Assembly: GCA_013368315.1 (NCBI GenBank)
Contig: JAACJM010000149.1
Span: forward strand, 124,001-188,000
Length of the DNA: 64,000 nucleotides
From: Tetrapyrgos nigripes
Taxonomy: Eukaryota > Basidiomycota > Agaricomycetes > Agaricales > Campanellaceae
Reading direction: 5' to 3'
A model generated the notes under the pieces. It saw nothing but the letters and a program-made list of their open reading frames with translations, was not told the origin of the DNA and did not search any database. Positions 23,409 through 33,245 of the stretch are shown in pieces. Each line of letters opens with the position of its first letter. The first letter of the stretch is position 1. The position numbers and the translations under genes were made by a program.

Positions 23409-23421
23409 GAATGTTCGAGAA
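23409..23421 (-). promoter_or_regulatory. Heat-shock element, distal, perfect three-unit
   Basis: GAATGTTCGAGAA is a perfect GAA-nn-TTC-nn-GAA trimer-binding site for Hsf1, about 295 bp upstream of the HSP20 start. Confidence 0.7.
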
Positions 23422-23619
23422 CTTGCTTTGCGTTTGCAGAAGAGGGCTTGACTGTCTACAATGCTGAGTTTTGGGTTGTGCCTAGTTGATTACTGATGTA
23501 TTTTGGAATCAGGAGATGTTCTGTGCCCATTCTTGAGCAGAGGAAGCGCAGAGGTGAAGACGCAATTGGTACTGGTGGTCTATAGCAGGCTGTGGCAAGG
23601 GGCTCTGAAAAAAAGTTAC

Positions 23620-23960
23620 ATACCGGGGGTCGGAAAAAAAATTAAGGACTTGGTGGAGGGAACCTACCTACCTAACCTTCCATATATAGTAATTTCACAT
23701 GTACTTACCTGCCTAATATAGTATATTCACATGACCTCTGTCATGTGCACTTTCCCAAGTGGTGAGAACTTTTGGTCAATCCTGACCAGCTTGTGCTTAG
23801 AGCATAAAATTATTGTGGTCACAGTTGGAAAACCTTCAATAAGTCTGCTGAGGTGTAGTTTTCAGAACAAAATTGCTTCTGGGAGGGGTTTGAAGCATGT
23901 TGTAGAGGGGGTCAAAAAAAAAATTTAGACCTCCTCTGGGGGAACCTACCTACCTACCCC
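23620..23960. repeat. Pair of ~48-bp direct repeats
   Basis: GGGTC, then an A-run, then ...GGGGAACCTACCTACCTA-type sequence occurs at about 23630-23678 and again at about 23909-23957 in the same orientation. Between them is AT-rich sequence with a TCCATATATAGTA phrase shared with other repeats. It may be the remains of a small element; no target duplication was found. Confidence 0.5.
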
Positions 23961-24137
23961 TGGTCCGGGCACCCTTGGGCTGTGGTGTGCTGAAAGCTTC
24001 TTGAAGAAGGCGTGAGATATAGATCACGTGAAATTTGTTGAAATGATATTGTCGCTACAAACCCTCTACTTAAAAGTATCGGGAATTCCGAGAGACGCGT
24101 CAAAATCCGACGGCACCAACTCTTCAAGTTGTCAGGG

Positions 24138-24246
24138 AACCCGGGATAACAGGACATACTCAATATGGGACAACGGGACACATATACGGGACAATATACG
24201 GGACATCTACGAGACAATAAGTACGTACGAGACAGAACGTCCCGTA
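24138..24246. repeat. Irregular GGGACA tandem tract
   Basis: The word ACGGGACA, with GGGACA and GAGACA variants, recurs about seven times at 8-16 bp spacing just upstream of the F-box gene. It ends with the inverted word ACGTCCCGTA. It is a simple-sequence tract or cluster of binding sites. The apparent open frames here are by-products of it. Confidence 0.5.
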
Positions 24247-24625
24247 TAGACCTTCCTACCAAAATCCTCGATGAATCAGGTTTTCACTGCACAGCTTCTC
24301 ACTCCATTTCGACGAGACATGAGCCCGATGGCGCAAATCTTCTTCCCAGTCCCGAATTTGGGTCTAGGGTCGACGTCAGTGACTCTGGAACTTTCTTCGC
24401 CAGAATGTTTGGCTTACACTTACAATATTTCTGTCATTCCTCCTTTCTGGAAGAGTCGTCTATTACCCGGGCTGACCAAGAACTGATGCGCCGGGTGTCC
24501 ACAGGGAACGAGTCTACTCGTACGAGCGTACGATGTTGGGACAGTACCAAGATGCCATATCCGGCAAGGCTTTCACCTTTGAATTCAAACTCAACTAAAC
24601 AAATCGCTCTTAACTAACAACCATC

Positions 24626-26173
24626 ATGATCTCGTGCTCGGAAAGCACAACTTCGCAAAATGCCACTTCTCTTCCTCCCATCCAAAGTCTTCCTGCAGAG
24701 ATTTTGGACGATTTATTCTGCATCTGCTGCGATCTATCACTTCCCATCGGCTTCGACTTTTCCTCCACATATAGACAACTCTCACCCTCATCTGACTCTA
24801 GTGAGTCAATTCAGCTTACAGCTCTCGCTCTCAATCATGTCTGTACTCGATGGCGAGATATAACGCTAGCAAACCCGAAGCTTTGGTCGAGAGTGGAGAT
24901 ACGTGGTCTGTTGGAGAAGCTTACCAACGATAACGTCGACTCCATCCTCCTCCTCACCAAACTCTACCTGGACCGCTCTGAGCAGAGGGAATTGGACATT
25001 GTAGTCGAGTTTTGGGACACATTCTATGCAGAAGACGAGCCTCTTGAAATCTCGGAAGCACTCTACAGCCAAGCTCGCACTTTCCTTCCCGTGTACAAAG
25101 CCTTCTTTGATGAAGCCCACAGATGGCGGAACGTCTTCATCTGCGTGTGTCGGGAAATCTTTGGACCAAATCACTACGATACATGGCCAGAACGCCTACC
25201 CATTCTTCGCCATCTGTCCATCCACGTCTATGGTCAAAGTCATGACGTTTCCCGACTGACTCCTCCGTGGCTGACGATAATCGACGCACCCTTTCTGGAC
25301 ACGCTGATTCATACAGGCCATAGGCTGTGCATCGGGTCTGGAACTAGTACTGACCCTCCTCTATCATTACCCGGATTGACTTCATTCCAATTCACCGGCA
25401 GCCTGAACAACTCGAATCTTCGTCTGGCCAGTCCAAAAACGTGCCTGACCTTGCGGAACATTTCTGGTTTTGCAGGGAGTGGGCCTATAACGTGCCTTGC
25501 TAACGCATTGCATATAGTGGCCCCGCCTGAGACCACCTATTATGAATGGTCTCTTTCAAACACATTTGACTTCTTAAAGCTTCCCAACCTTTCCCAATTC
25601 TCCATAGTGAGCCCCCACCCTACTAAAACAGGTAGAGAAGCATTCCCTGTCGAGGAGTTGAAATCATTTCTCCTCCGCTCCAGTAGGGTATTGATTACCC
25701 ATTTTACCATGCTCGATTTAACGATAAGTGACGAGGAAGTGCTGTCTATTTTGACACTGCTGCCTTCCTTATCACATCTTGCCATTGGGGTTCGGACCTA
25801 CGATGTACTCGTGGGCCCAATATTCTCCCAGACCTTCTTCAGAAGGCTCACCTACTACAGCAACCAGCAAGGAGATGTCTACTCCAACAGGCTTGCTCAT
25901 TTAGTGGAATTCCACCTCGGATGGGTACATTTGGATGCCATTGTGGATGACAATCCCAAAGTCAAGATAGCATTCCTCGACATGGTGGCGTCCAGAAGCC
26001 ATCCAGTTCTTGAAGGATGCAGCCCACTGAAACATGCCTATTTACGCGGGTATCGAAGCGCAGAAGATAGTACTTTCACTCAACAATTGCGGGAATTGCT
26101 TGGAGATGCCATCAAAATTGACTGGATGTCAAGGGCAGACTGGTCCGGGTTTGGAGAATGGCGAATTGTCTGA
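24626..26173 (+). CDS. F-box protein
   Basis: Single exon, 515 residues, starting MISCSESTTSQNATSLPPIQ. The F-box spans about residues 19-85: SLPAEILDDLFCICCDL, an insert, then ALALNHVCTRWRDITLANPK and LWSRVEI. The rest is the weakly repeated leucine-rich region usual in agaricomycete F-box expansions. F-box proteins bring substrates to SCF ubiquitin ligases through Skp1; the substrate here is unknown. A paralogue lies at 38145-39680, with shared phrases such as HVCTRWR, KLWSRVEI, LTKLYLERS-like and LPSLSHLAIG. The gene is convergent with the methyltransferase, 67 bp apart. No lesion is seen. Confidence 0.9.
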   Translation: MISCSESTTSQNATSLPPIQSLPAEILDDLFCICCDLSLPIGFDFSSTYRQLSPSSDSSESIQLTALALNHVCTRWRDITLANPKLWSRVEIRGLLEKLTNDNVDSILLLTKLYLDRSEQRELDIVVEFWDTFYAEDEPLEISEALYSQARTFLPVYKAFFDEAHRWRNVFICVCREIFGPNHYDTWPERLPILRHLSIHVYGQSHDVSRLTPPWLTIIDAPFLDTLIHTGHRLCIGSGTSTDPPLSLPGLTSFQFTGSLNNSNLRLASPKTCLTLRNISGFAGSGPITCLANALHIVAPPETTYYEWSLSNTFDFLKLPNLSQFSIVSPHPTKTGREAFPVEELKSFLLRSSRVLITHFTMLDLTISDEEVLSILTLLPSLSHLAIGVRTYDVLVGPIFSQTFFRRLTYYSNQQGDVYSNRLAHLVEFHLGWVHLDAIVDDNPKVKIAFLDMVASRSHPVLEGCSPLKHAYLRGYRSAEDSTFTQQLRELLGDAIKIDWMSRADWSGFGEWRIV

Positions 26174-26240
26174 TAGTATATTTTGCTTATCTAAAAAGTT
26201 GTAGCATTTCTGGTATCCTCGTCGTGAATACATCCTCCAT

Positions 26241-27602
26241 CTATATCTTCTTCAACATGACCAACGCAACTGGCCACTCGACCGTCAACTCGTTCTCTCC
26301 TTTCACTGATTTCTTCGTCTCCTCCTCTGCCTTCCTCATCAAATCCCCCCAAAATCTGTCTGCCAAGTTTTCTTCACCGGGATGCTTGTCAGCCCATGTA
26401 TGCAGCGAGCTAAAGGTATGGAGGTATCCGAGGAGACCGTTCCACGTTGTCTGAGACCGCATAATAATGGGTAGGGTGCGAAGTGTAGGGAGGGTTGTCG
26501 GGTGGTAGGGACCTGAGAAGGAAGATATGAGTCAAGGGTAACGAAAGGAAGAGCAAAAGCGCCGCAGAGGTGAGAACGACGAAGGAACAACACGTCTATA
26601 CGGCTGCGCCCTTGTATAAAAAGATTCGCCCGTTCCAGCCCCCAACGAAAGTGAAGGACAAGAAAAGTAAAATAGAAGCAGATACTTACCAGCAAAGTAC
26701 ACTCTCTCCGTCTGACTCAACCCCAGCCCTTCCACTCCAATTTCTTTACTGTCATGCTCCGGAACGTCAACCAAATGCCTCTCCAATATTGTCCTTCCCG
26801 GTCTCTCCCAATGAGGTCCTAGACTATTATCAGGGTCGCTTCCTTGGCAATAGTCCGTAATCATCTGCGTAAGCGCAGGATGAAATTGGGGTAAACGGAG
26901 TTCGGAGTACACCCAGAACGCAAAGGTGCCTGAAGGACGAAGGATACGAGATATAGCGGGATAGAGAGTCGGGAAGTGGAACCAGTGGGCTGCTTGAGCT
27001 ACAGAAGGCGAGTAATCGTCAGAAAAAAAGCGTAGAGATTACACGCCTTGTACACACCTGCTATCACTAAGTCGACGCTTCCATCTTCAATGAAGTCCAG
27101 TTTTTCAGCGGAAGACTGTACAAAGTCAAAAGTTTGGCCTCTTCCTAGAACGTACCGAGTCCAGGTTTAGTTTATGACAATGTAACCGGTGACACGTACT
27201 CGTTGTTGACGTCGGTTCTGGGTACAGTTCTGCGACATACTCCTTTGCTTTCTTGATCATTCCGGCTCCAGGATCAACACCAATGATATGCTTGAACGGT
27301 GTCAACTCCGCCGTTGCCTGGCCTGCCAAAACGACACGTCAACTTTCCAGCCCAACCGAACACGAAAAGCAGCACTCACCAGTACCACACCCCAAGTCGA
27401 CAGCAGTCCCCCATCCAGGAGCTGCTCCCCTTCTAAATCTTTCTTGGAATTCTTCACTCGCTACAGCCTTGAGCTTGGGTGGAAACGCGTCGATACCACG
27501 TTGGTGGTAGTCAAATATGAACTTGAAGAGCGCTTTAGGATATGTAGGACGAGAAGTGGCATAGACAGACGTGTCAAAGCTTGCTTTTGCAAATGTAGCC
27601 AT
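26241..27602 (-). CDS. SAM-dependent methyltransferase, Crg1/trans-aconitate-methyltransferase-like
   Basis: Five exons, 27602-27380, 27322-27200, 27144-27058, 26998-26690 and 26512-26241, join in frame to 337 residues. The start is MATFAKASFDTSVYATSRPT and continues YPKALFKFIFDYH. Motif I is VDLGCGTG, spanning the exon 1-2 junction; motif II follows as IIGVDPGAGMIKKAK. Motif III is the FVQSSAEKL/DLVIA stretch, then AQAAHWFHFPTLYPAISRIL. The order and the Y-x5-RP-x-YP entry are typical of the yeast Tmt1/Crg1 class, small-molecule or lipid methyltransferases in the cytosol. The substrate cannot be read from the sequence. The gene is intact. Confidence 0.9.
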
Positions 27603-27708
27603 ATTTCGTTGATAGCGCCGACAATGTCTCTGACGACGAAGTCCGCGATAAGGACGAAGTGCTTATCTTAGGATAAGCTAGCGTAAAGAGTGGCTATGCT
27701 TTTGCTGA

Positions 27709-27734
27709 CGAATCTGCCGTGTAAGGCAGATTCG
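27709..27734. repeat. Perfect 10-bp stem hairpin
   Basis: CGAATCTGCC and GGCAGATTCG flank a 6-nt loop, about 110 bp upstream of the methyltransferase start. A second short palindrome (CTTATCTTAGGATAAG) lies at 27662-27677. They may be transposon footprints or regulatory sites; nothing else supports either reading. Confidence 0.5.
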
Positions 27735-28002
27735 GTATTTGCTTTGCTCCCGCCTTCCATCTCGTCCGACGCTCGCTCCTAGGACGCATACCTTTCTTTT
27801 CGATTTCTCTCGCTCAAGAACGTGTCTTTCGCCTCAAAATCCCTCTCATTCGTTCCTCACGGCACCTCCCATCATTCCACTGGTATCCGAGTTCGCCTCA
27901 ATACCCTTCATCTTAAAAACAAATTTGCTGTGTTTTTTAGCAACCAGAATACGCTTCAGTTGCCAGTTCGTCTCCCATCCCCAACTCCTAACAAATCCCA
28001 TC

Positions 28003-28515
28003 ATGCCTCTCTGGAACCGGGGAACGTCAAAGTGCACTGAGAATTTTGATGTGTCCAAGAGACGTACCCACACCAACCCGAGAGTTGCAGCGGCCCTCAA
28101 GGCTGCTCCTCTAGAGGTCAGACTCCGAAAGAACACTGAGATCAAAAAGGCCAACATCACCTGGTGTCAAAAATGTCTTGAACATCTTGGCGACCCAAGT
28201 AAACCCGATGGCTCAGACACAGCGTCTCTGGTTACAATAGAAGATCATGAGTTCCAGCACATCTGAAAATTGAAAACGTGGAGGGAAATGTGGGGCGATC
28301 TCCTTGGTTCTCATTTCCATTTCTGGGCCAATGAAGAGGATGCGAAGGAGAAGAGAGAGGAGGAGGAGAGAGAAGCACAGAAGATGCAGAAGGAGAAGGA
28401 ACACATGGCTTGGTTGCAGGAACAGGCCGAGCGCCTCGCTTTGACTAATGCCAATGCTAATGGAGGTAATGCTCTGCCCATCCTTAAAGACCCAGCCTGT
28501 TGGAATTCTATATAA
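28003..28515 (+). pseudogene. Unknown protein, broken by one in-frame stop
   Basis: From MPLWNRGTSKCTENFDVSKR the frame is open through a basic region and a CQKCLEHLG segment to a TGA at 28264-28266. It then continues in the same frame as a Glu/Lys/Met coiled coil to 28515. Joined, it would be about 170 residues. I do not recognise it. It lies upstream of the DIRS-type element in the same orientation, so it may be that element's first ORF or an unrelated dead gene. Confidence 0.45.
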
Positions 28516-28851
28516 CTAGCCACATATGCACCACTCACTTTCCACTTTACTCCATACTTACATAGCTACTTATATCATTACTCCAGACTGATCTCAGACA
28601 TTACATTGTAGTATCTGCTTAGCACCACTTTGCTCTATTTACAGATTTGCTCAGCCACAGTAGTACATAGTATAAAAGCTTGTAAAAGTAGATACAACAT
28701 CATGCAATTGCAGTAAGCTGCAAGCACAATACAAACTATTCAACTCCATATTGTGTGGCCTATGACCTCACTATGAATTACTTATCGTAATTCCTACACA
28801 GCCATCGCTCCTGTCTTCATCCCCATCAAGAAGACCCCCAGACAACCAGTA

Positions 28852-29559
28852 GTGATTAAATACCCTCGACTTCTCAAGATTATGGCAAACCATTTCCATG
28901 TTCCCCTTCCCTTCTTTATGACTGATAACCTTGTCAAGATCATGCAAATGGGATCGTCTATCCCTACCAAACTTTGGCGTAATGCAGATTCCAGTGCTAA
29001 GGAGATAGTGGTAGATCTAGAGGTGTTAGGGAAGAAACTGAAGCTGGCCCCTGCTGAGGACCCTACTGAGGGTCTTCAACATCATGAGGCCATCCAGGCT
29101 TTAGACCACTACTATAACTTCATGGCTAGTAGGGATCCAGATGGCCCGGATGGTAATTTGTATGCTCTATTCTATCAGAAACATGGTTCCTTCTTTATTC
29201 ACCAGCCTGACTTCTACAACATCTACAAATGGTGGAAGCCGATTGAGAAGGAGCTTAGACAGGACCAGGAAAACTTCCATATCGAGTTCGATGAGGCAGT
29301 ATATGCCTCTAAATACTGGGAAGCGCAGACCTTGAAGAAGACCGAAACACTGATTGCCAAGGCAGTCACAAGCAGCCGTCCATCTTTGAGTGGGCCTGTC
29401 CGTACTCAACCTTCCACATCCTTGGCCAGGCAGCAGCCCTTTCCAGCAGGCAGCAAGGAGAAGAGTCCTTCCTGCTGCCTCACCTGTGGGGGCCTTGGTC
29501 ATGCCATCACCCAGCACCCTTCCAATCTTGGTACCAAGTGGGCTTGCATTGAGAACTGA
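28852..29559 (+). CDS. Gag-like protein of the DIRS element
   Basis: An open frame of about 235 residues, open further upstream to about 28790 without an ATG. A helical, charged body (YFYNIYKWWKPIEKEL-like region near 29215-29260) is followed by a Ser/Pro linker. It ends in a Cys/His cluster, SCCLTCGGLGHAITQHP, resembling a nucleic-acid-binding knuckle. A TGA at 29557 cuts it. The frame continues past it into further Cys/His residues (CCKDCAHEH, FCGSSNHYAFAFHC), so the original gag was longer. Confidence 0.6.
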   Translation: MIKYPRLLKIMANHFHVPLPFFMTDNLVKIMQMGSSIPTKLWRNADSSAKEIVVDLEVLGKKLKLAPAEDPTEGLQHHEAIQALDHYYNFMASRDPDGPDGNLYALFYQKHGSFFIHQPDFYNIYKWWKPIEKELRQDQENFHIEFDEAVYASKYWEAQTLKKTETLIAKAVTSSRPSLSGPVRTQPSTSLARQQPFPAGSKEKSPSCCLTCGGLGHAITQHPSNLGTKWACIEN

Positions 29560-31200
29560 TCTCTCTTCACCCCTAACAACAAGCAAATCTGCCTTGGTTT
29601 CAACATCTTCCGTACCAAAAAGGGATCAGTGTGCTGCAAAGATTGTGCCCATGAGCATGTCTACTCTTTTTGTGGCAGTTCCAACCACTACGCCTTCGCT
29701 TTCCACTGTGACTGCACCATCACCTCTGACCCCAGAACAAGCTCTACCTAAACAAACGACTCACCGTTTCCTATTGAGATGACTGAAAGCACCTTGTCCA
29801 TGTTTCTTGATGCCCTAGAGAATGCTCTTTCCCTCCCCTATCATGATTTCTCTGGCTCTATACACTATTGTCCCCCTCTCCCTAATTCATCTCCCATTCA
29901 TAACAACATATCCAATCACATTGTTATGTGATACGATGCAGACGCCTTCAAAGCAGCCCTCAGCCAATACAACCTCTCTCATTCATACCCCTTTCTTGTT
30001 AGCAACCTTCATGATGGCTTCCCAATTGGGGAACTACCTGCCCTAGATCAATCTTATGTCCACCAAAACCACTTTACATGCCAGGAGCATCCCCAAGTCA
30101 TCGCCAACTACATCAAGGGTGAAGTAGATGCTGGCCACTTCTTAGGTCCATATACTATACTACAAGGTCATATCCTAGTCTCTCCTCTCATTGTAGCAAT
30201 TTCCAAGTGTGGCCCAGGGTTACTGCTGAAGTTCAGAGTCTGTCGTCATTTCTCTAAGGAGGCACCAGAGCAGCTGTTGGTCAACTCCTACATTAAGAAG
30301 GAACATTTCCCTACCCACTTTGATACTGCCACTAGGATTGCAGATATGGTAAGTCATTTTGTTCATATACCCTGTATGTCTCTTGGGCACCTTTTTCCCT
30401 GCCATACCCTGATACACCCTGCACCCTACCCTTTTATACCCTGCATCCTGCCCTGCTATACCTTGCCACACCTTTACTTACTTACCCACCCTGCTATAGA
30501 TTGCCTCTGCCCCTGCTGGGACCAAAATCTGCACCCTTGACATTGAAAAATTCCATAGAACTTGCCCTGCCTTTCCCCACCATAAACCCTTTCTGGTTGT
30601 TAGGGGTGAGGATTCCTTCTTTTACATTGATCACTGTGTTCCTTTTGGCATGGCTTCTGCCAGCAGTAATGCCAGTATGATAGGCAATGCCATTGTAGAC
30701 ATTTGGCATGCCATGGTGTCAGACTGGTTGTGTGCTATGAAGATGACTTTGCAGTGCTCAATGAACTGGTCTTGACTTTACACTTGGCAGATGGATCTGC
30801 GCAATTTCAGTATCCTTATGATAAGGCCCTGATGTTGAAGTGGATTGAGGATCTTAGAGCACCTTGGCATACAAAGGACAAGGGAGATGATGAATTTGAC
30901 TTCATCACTGTTTTCATCAGATTCCTTTGGGACTTGGTGCTAAAGCGTGTCTCCTTGCCAGAGGAGAAACATCTCAAGTACTTCACTTGTATAGACGATT
31001 TTATTCGCAATAACAAGTGCCATCAATGCCAACTCAAGATCATTGAGAAGATCCATGGCATTCTTTGTCATTGCTCTTTCGTCTACTGTGAAGGCCATAC
31101 TCACCTACCTTCCATCTCAAACTTCGTTTCATCCTTCAAAGGCAACTACTTTTCATTCTGTTACCCCTCCCACATCCTCATAAAGGACCTTAAGTGGTGG
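29560..31200 (+). pseudogene. DIRS reverse transcriptase
   Basis: RT residues run from about 30070: HPQVIANYIKGEVDAGHF, then VCRHFSKEAPE, an apparent 151-bp intron at 30349-30499 (GTAAGT...TATAG), then CTLDIEKFHRTCP, YIDHCVPFGMASASSNASM, and the catalytic YEDD near 30735-30746. The connection domain follows (FLWDLVLKRVSLPEEKHLKY, KIIEKIHGILCHCSFVY, FVSSFKGNYF, DLKWW). In-frame stops occur before the RT and at 31201, and a frameshift lies just before YEDD (about 30715). The intron is full of imperfect TACCCTGC words. Confidence 0.82.
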
Positions 31201-31694
31201 TGAGAGATCCTTTTGGACCCCACCTACTCCCACCAACTCATTTCCAGATCCTCACCAGTGGACCATCAACTTTATGTTGATGCATCGACTGATTGGGGCA
31301 TCAGCATAGCCATTGGCCCAAATTGGGTGCGTTATCACCTTTCTGATACCTGGAAGGAGCTGGGTTGAGATATCCGTTGGTTAGAGACAGTGGCCATCGA
31401 ACTCCTGGTCCACTGGCTGGCCCACCTGGGCTATAAAGACAAGTGCATCATTATACACTCAGAGCTGTCACCAAAGCCTGCAGTCCAAACTACTGGATGA
31501 ACATGTCCATCCAGAGGACATTTGATGTCCTGAATCCTCTCTTCCTTTTCCCTACCCTGATTTACATGGAGTTGGCTATGAACCTGGCTGACAAGTTGTT
31601 GCACAGACAGCTTGGTCAGTTCAAGGCTGCAGATCAACTACCTGATGCCCTCCATTTGCTGGAGGAGCTTTGTGATGTCCTTTACTATGCCTAG
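31201..31694 (+). pseudogene. DIRS RNase H
   Basis: LYVDASTDWGISIAIGPNWV at about 31273 contains the first catalytic Asp. WLETVAIELLVHWLAHLGYK supplies the Glu helix near 31380. IIHSEL replaces the usual HSDN Asp block near 31447, in a region of frameshift. Stops at 31366 and elsewhere break the frame. Confidence 0.75.
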
Positions 31695-31877
31695 GTTCAT
31701 TACCAAACCCACACCCTGCCCCTTTCCTTTCCCTAACTTTCCTTTAGTCCCCTAGGTTTCTGCTGCCAGAAGAGTGATGTTGTTCCATGCCCTTCATCAC
31801 CTCCAGCACCTTCAGAGGCTGCTATTACTCAGCCTTCCCCTCATCGTTCCATTTTACTATGCCACTGCTCTACTCCC

Positions 31878-33245
31878 ATGCCTGTCTCTTGCAACCCCAA
31901 TACCCAGCCTGTTAACCCCCCCTTATTACCCCAACTGCCATCAACATCCTTTTCTTCTGCTCTGCTGCAACTGTCTCCCAACCCTGCCATATTGCCTCAA
32001 CCATTCCCAGACCCTTCCCATATGGCCTCTAGACAGCCTAGAACTGAAAACCAGATAGATCCATCTTCCCTGCAACCTCACATTCTCACTAAGCATCGTC
32101 TCCAGGATTGGGAAACTCCATGGTCTCTGGAACATCATGCAAAGAGAAATGAACTTTATGGAAGTGATGTAGCTCGTCTAGCTGAGGTGACAGTGGGGGG
32201 CTCTGTTGTTGCAGATTCACTAGAATCTTACACTGTGGGTCTCCTTCGTTTTGACCAATTCTGTGATTTATACAAGGTAGATGAACGGATACACATGCCA
32301 GCCAACAACATCCTTATCTCAGCATTTATTGGTCATTACCTTGGGAAGGTCTCAGGCTCTTCTCTCAACAACTGGCTCTCCAGTCTCAAGATGTGGCATG
32401 ATATGAAGCATGCCCCTTGGTGTGGTGGAGAATGTTGGGTCCAAATGTGTCGCAGAAATGGTAATTGAGAAGGAGCTCACCTCAAACACCCTCTTCGGTC
32501 CCCAGTGATATATTGTCACCTCCAGATCCTTCAAAAACACCTGGACTTCTCTAAACCCTTCCATCGAGCAGTATGGGCTGTCACCATTGTTTCTTTCTTG
32601 GCATGTCACTGTCTTGGTGAACTCACCATTCCTTCCAGATTAAAGTTTGATCCTCACCATCATGCTCCCCACTCTACCATCTTCAAACAACAGATGGAAA
32701 GAGATGTTCCTTGCCTAAGCTTCCACCTCCCTTGGACCAAGTCCACTCAGGAATTGGGCACTGATGTGATCCTCATGGCAAGAATATTGGAACCATATGG
32801 TATTTGTGGTGTCCAGGCTGTTGGACTCTATTACCAATTGAACGCCAACATCCCTGAAGATTATTCCATGTTTGGTTACTTCGATGACCAAGGGGTGCCT
32901 GATTTTCTGGATTGTTGTTTTGAGATTTGGAAGAAGGAGGCAATGTGTGATGTTCTGGGACATAGCTTTCATATTGGTGGAGCAGTATTCCATCTGCTGG
33001 ACAGCCTCCCACCTGAAATGGTAGCTAAACTTGGTGGTTGGACCTCTCTGGCTTTCCTCCTTTACTGGAGGCATATTGATGAGATTGTCTCAAAGGCTAC
33101 AGTGGAGGTTTATAAGAAGCAGGAGCTGGATAGAGTTTATGCTTCTTTAGAAGATTCTTGTGTTCGCAATGGTATTTCTCACACTATTATCCAGGAGGCT
33201 CTTGAAGGCCTTGCTAATTCATCTCTTGCTGACTCTCCTCCCTAA
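31878..33245 (+). pseudogene. DIRS tyrosine recombinase (integrase-like)
   Basis: One frame interrupted by a single TGA at 32466. The N-terminal SAM-like core has LLRFDQFCDLYKVDERIHMP and NNWLSSLKMWHD. The catalytic domain has the first-box sequence CHCLGELTIPS (32604-32636) where related elements have Arg in place of the second Cys, and the second-box sequence GHSFHIGGAV (32958 on) where HxxR is expected. GGWTSLAFLLYWR keeps the Trp and the nucleophile Tyr. Both Arg losses are one-step CpG transitions (CGT to TGT or CAT). Confidence 0.88.

Larger units (their letters stand above)
28790..33245 (+). mobile_element. DIRS-type (tyrosine-recombinase) retrotransposon, decayed
   Basis: In order on the plus strand are a gag-like protein with Cys/His clusters, a reverse transcriptase with a YEDD active site, RNase H, and a tyrosine recombinase. 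There are no integrase, LTRs or DDE residues. This order defines DIRS-type elements, which integrate by recombinase through a circular intermediate. The agaricomycete copies I know share the SFKGN, LYVDAST and HSF-IGG phrases. Many stops and at least one frameshift make it inactive. I could not locate its terminal or internal complementary repeats, so the ends given are coding limits. Confidence 0.88.

Noticed and set aside
24165..24617. 150-residue frame upstream of the first F-box gene
   Set aside because: It begins in the GGGACA simple repeat and shows no domain or homology to the F-box paralogue's leader.
27739..28002. Long N-terminal extension of the frame at 28003
   Set aside because: Composition is like a spacer (Ser/Pro/Phe runs) and the natural ATG context is at 28003.
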